Source: an uncultured Bacteroidia bacterium
GTDB lineage: Bacteria > Bacteroidota > Bacteroidia > Bacteroidales > UBA932
Length of the DNA stretch: 12,671 nt
Direction of reading: 5' to 3'
Assembly: GCA_902767465.1 (NCBI GenBank)
Contig: CACXHM010000069.1
Location: forward strand, 1 to 12,671
Shown here: positions 11,382 to 12,671 of the stretch, one piece after another
Numbering within the stretch: position 1 is the stretch's first letter
Layout: the number at the start of each line of letters is the position of its first letter
Made by a program: the position numbers and the translations under genes
The notes under the pieces: model-generated
Database searches by the model: none
What the model was told of the DNA's origin: nothing
The model's input: the letters and a program-made list of their open reading frames with translations, nothing else

Positions 11382-12671
11382 CGGGGTTTACCCTCCGAAA
11401 CATCTGTCCTGCGGCCTGCAGGTGTAAGCGACAGAACATTTACATCGGCAGCATCCAGGCGCTCCGCGCCCTCTGAACAAAGAAGCTGAGGACCACGGAA
11501 AAAGCGTTTGCAGCCGTGCCATTCATCGTTATAACGCTTGATCGAGAAAGAAACTTCCACCTTGTCTCCCGCTTTGAATGCGCGCTCTAATTTAAAGAAA
11601 CCGTTTTTCCGTTCAGGCTCGGTTTCTTTTCCGTTAACAGTAATCCGCCAGGCTTCTGCCCACGGCAAATCCGGGAACAGCAGGGAATTCATTTTCCGGG
11701 CATTGCGTACAATGGTGAAAACAACACCGGGCTTTTCGGGATAGGCTGTTTCTTCTTTAACTTCCAGTCCATCGGTTTCAAGCGTGGAAGAAAACAGCAT
11801 CGCAGCATAGAGAGATTTTCCTTTTTTCATCCAGGCAGATTCAGCCACACGAGGCAGCCCTTCTCCTCCACGCATCGTGCAACACCAGGTAGCTTCTGGC
11901 TTCACGACACGAAGGAAGGGATCTTCTCCCGAAGGACAATTGTCGCAGCCGAAACCGCCATTCTGTCTCTGGCCGTGTCCCAGGGCATTATAGTAAATCA
12001 ATTCAGCCATATCGCGATAGTGGGATACGCCAGTAAAACGCCACAGATCGAACGCGACCATGTAGGAATCCACCACGGCGCAGGGTTCCGTCCAAGAGTC
12101 CTCGCGGTCGAACCAGTTATAGTTGGCATAAGTACATGTCATCCCGTGGTCTTCATAGGTCTGCCAACGCTCAACAGCTGCATCCAGCCATTTTCTTTCT
12201 CCCGTGAGGGAATAATATTTAAGCATTCCCCGGAGGGCGGAAAGAGTAGCATGCGTCTGCATTTTTATCCCGACAAGATCCACCTGTACAAAGCGCCCGA
12301 ACAGCTCCTCGATTACCGGCGGCAAAGCCGGATCCTTCAGAACCTCATATGCATCCACAAGCCCGGCTGCTCCTATGAAAATGCAGCCGACATCCGTGGA
12401 GAGCATCCACTCTTCATTTGTACTGTTGATGCTTCCGCTCGCTTCTCCTCCGGCGGTAGAACGTTCTTCTGCACTGATGGGATACCGTGCATAACGCCCT
12501 GCTCCCCGAAGAAAGAGGCTGTCTGCTATAGAGCGGACCAGCGGCAGCACGCTTTTGTCGCCCTTCCATTTATAATACTCGCACAGGCCGCGCAGAAGCC
12601 AGCCGTGGCCCGACAGCTGCTGTTCGTTTATTGCAGGAGAAAAGTCAGCACCTACATATCCTTTTTCCATT
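11366..12671 (-). CDS. GH127-like (DUF1680-type) glycoside hydrolase, N-terminus outside the window
   Basis: 434 codons are visible from an in-frame ATG at 12670, and the frame runs on past the right edge. The first visible residues (S-G-H-G-W-L-L-R-G-L-C-E-Y-Y near 20-33) are already in the alpha/alpha-barrel region, so the true start lies outside. GH127 enzymes are Zn-thiolate beta-L-arabinofuranosidases. Here E195-P-C197-A, D220-M-A-E-L-I-Y-Y-N-A-L and C263-C264 correspond to the E-T-C-A, Y-D-x-x-E-R-x-L-Y-N and C-C motifs of that family; the Glu/Cys/Cys-Cys set would hold Zn and supply the nucleophile. The usual acid/base Glu about 16 residues before E195 is not obvious, so the sugar specificity or subfamily may differ (GH146 or another DUF1680 branch). 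A beta-sandwich C-terminal domain follows (about 300-434). It converges on aroE with a 16-bp overlap and is not linked to the PUL operon. Confidence 0.85.
   Translation of the reverse strand, partial: MEKGYVGADFSPAINEQQLSGHGWLLRGLCEYYKWKGDKSVLPLVRSIADSLFLRGAGRYARYPISAEERSTAGGEASGSINSTNEEWMLSTDVGCIFIGAAGLVDAYEVLKDPALPPVIEELFGRFVQVDLVGIKMQTHATLSALRGMLKYYSLTGERKWLDAAVERWQTYEDHGMTCTYANYNWFDREDSWTEPCAVVDSYMVAFDLWRFTGVSHYRDMAELIYYNALGHGQRQNGGFGCDNCPSGEDPFLRVVKPEATWCCTMRGGEGLPRVAESAWMKKGKSLYAAMLFSSTLETDGLEVKEETAYPEKPGVVFTIVRNARKMNSLLFPDLPWAEAWRITVNGKETEPERKNGFFKLERAFKAGDKVEVSFSIKRYNDEWHGCKRFFRGPQLLCSEGAERLDAADVNVLSLTPAGRRTDVSEGKPRQILF

Overview
The window reads as chromosomal DNA from a Bacteroidales-type bacterium, probably gut or rumen associated. 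The evidence is a SusC/SusD pair, Bacteroidetes promoter elements (TTTG / TAnnTTTG), a Bacteroidetes-type shikimate dehydrogenase and lipoproteins with Bacteroidetes-style signal peptides. Genus cannot be fixed from sequence alone.

Positions 1-7243 (minus strand) hold a tightly packed polysaccharide utilisation operon, read right to left: L-rhamnose mutarotase (rhaM), SusC-type TonB-dependent transporter, SusD-type glycan-binding lipoprotein, a secreted BNR_4-type beta-propeller enzyme whose His/His/Tyr/Arg spacing resembles ulvan-lyase-type (PL24/PL25) enzymes, and a lipoprotein that runs off the left edge. Gene spacings are 12, 5, 4 and -1 nt. The mutarotase plus the propeller enzyme suggests a rhamnose-uronate glycan: cut at the surface, imported by SusCD, and the released L-rhamnose interconverted in the cytoplasm.

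A divergent LacI-family regulator (7378-8367) faces this operon across a 134-bp gap holding one perfect 16-bp palindrome with a central CG, the likely operator for both directions. A strong intrinsic terminator closes the regulator gene.

Positions 8387-9384 carry no convincing gene but are rich in inverted repeats: two double-hairpin units of about 85 bp and two longer inverted repeats of 106-117 bp. Then comes a two-gene module (9385-10366), an uncharacterised 185-aa toxin-like protein overlapping an Xre-type antitoxin-like protein, preceded by a nested symmetric operator over its promoter. This module is bracketed by 89-bp direct repeats (86/89 identical), each being the 3' end of an AraC-family regulator gene. 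It looks like a small accessory cassette inserted at, or duplicated with, an araC 3' end.

The right end returns to ordinary genes: aroE (10566-11381), whose 3' end overlaps by 16 bp a convergent GH127-like glycosidase gene that continues beyond the right edge.
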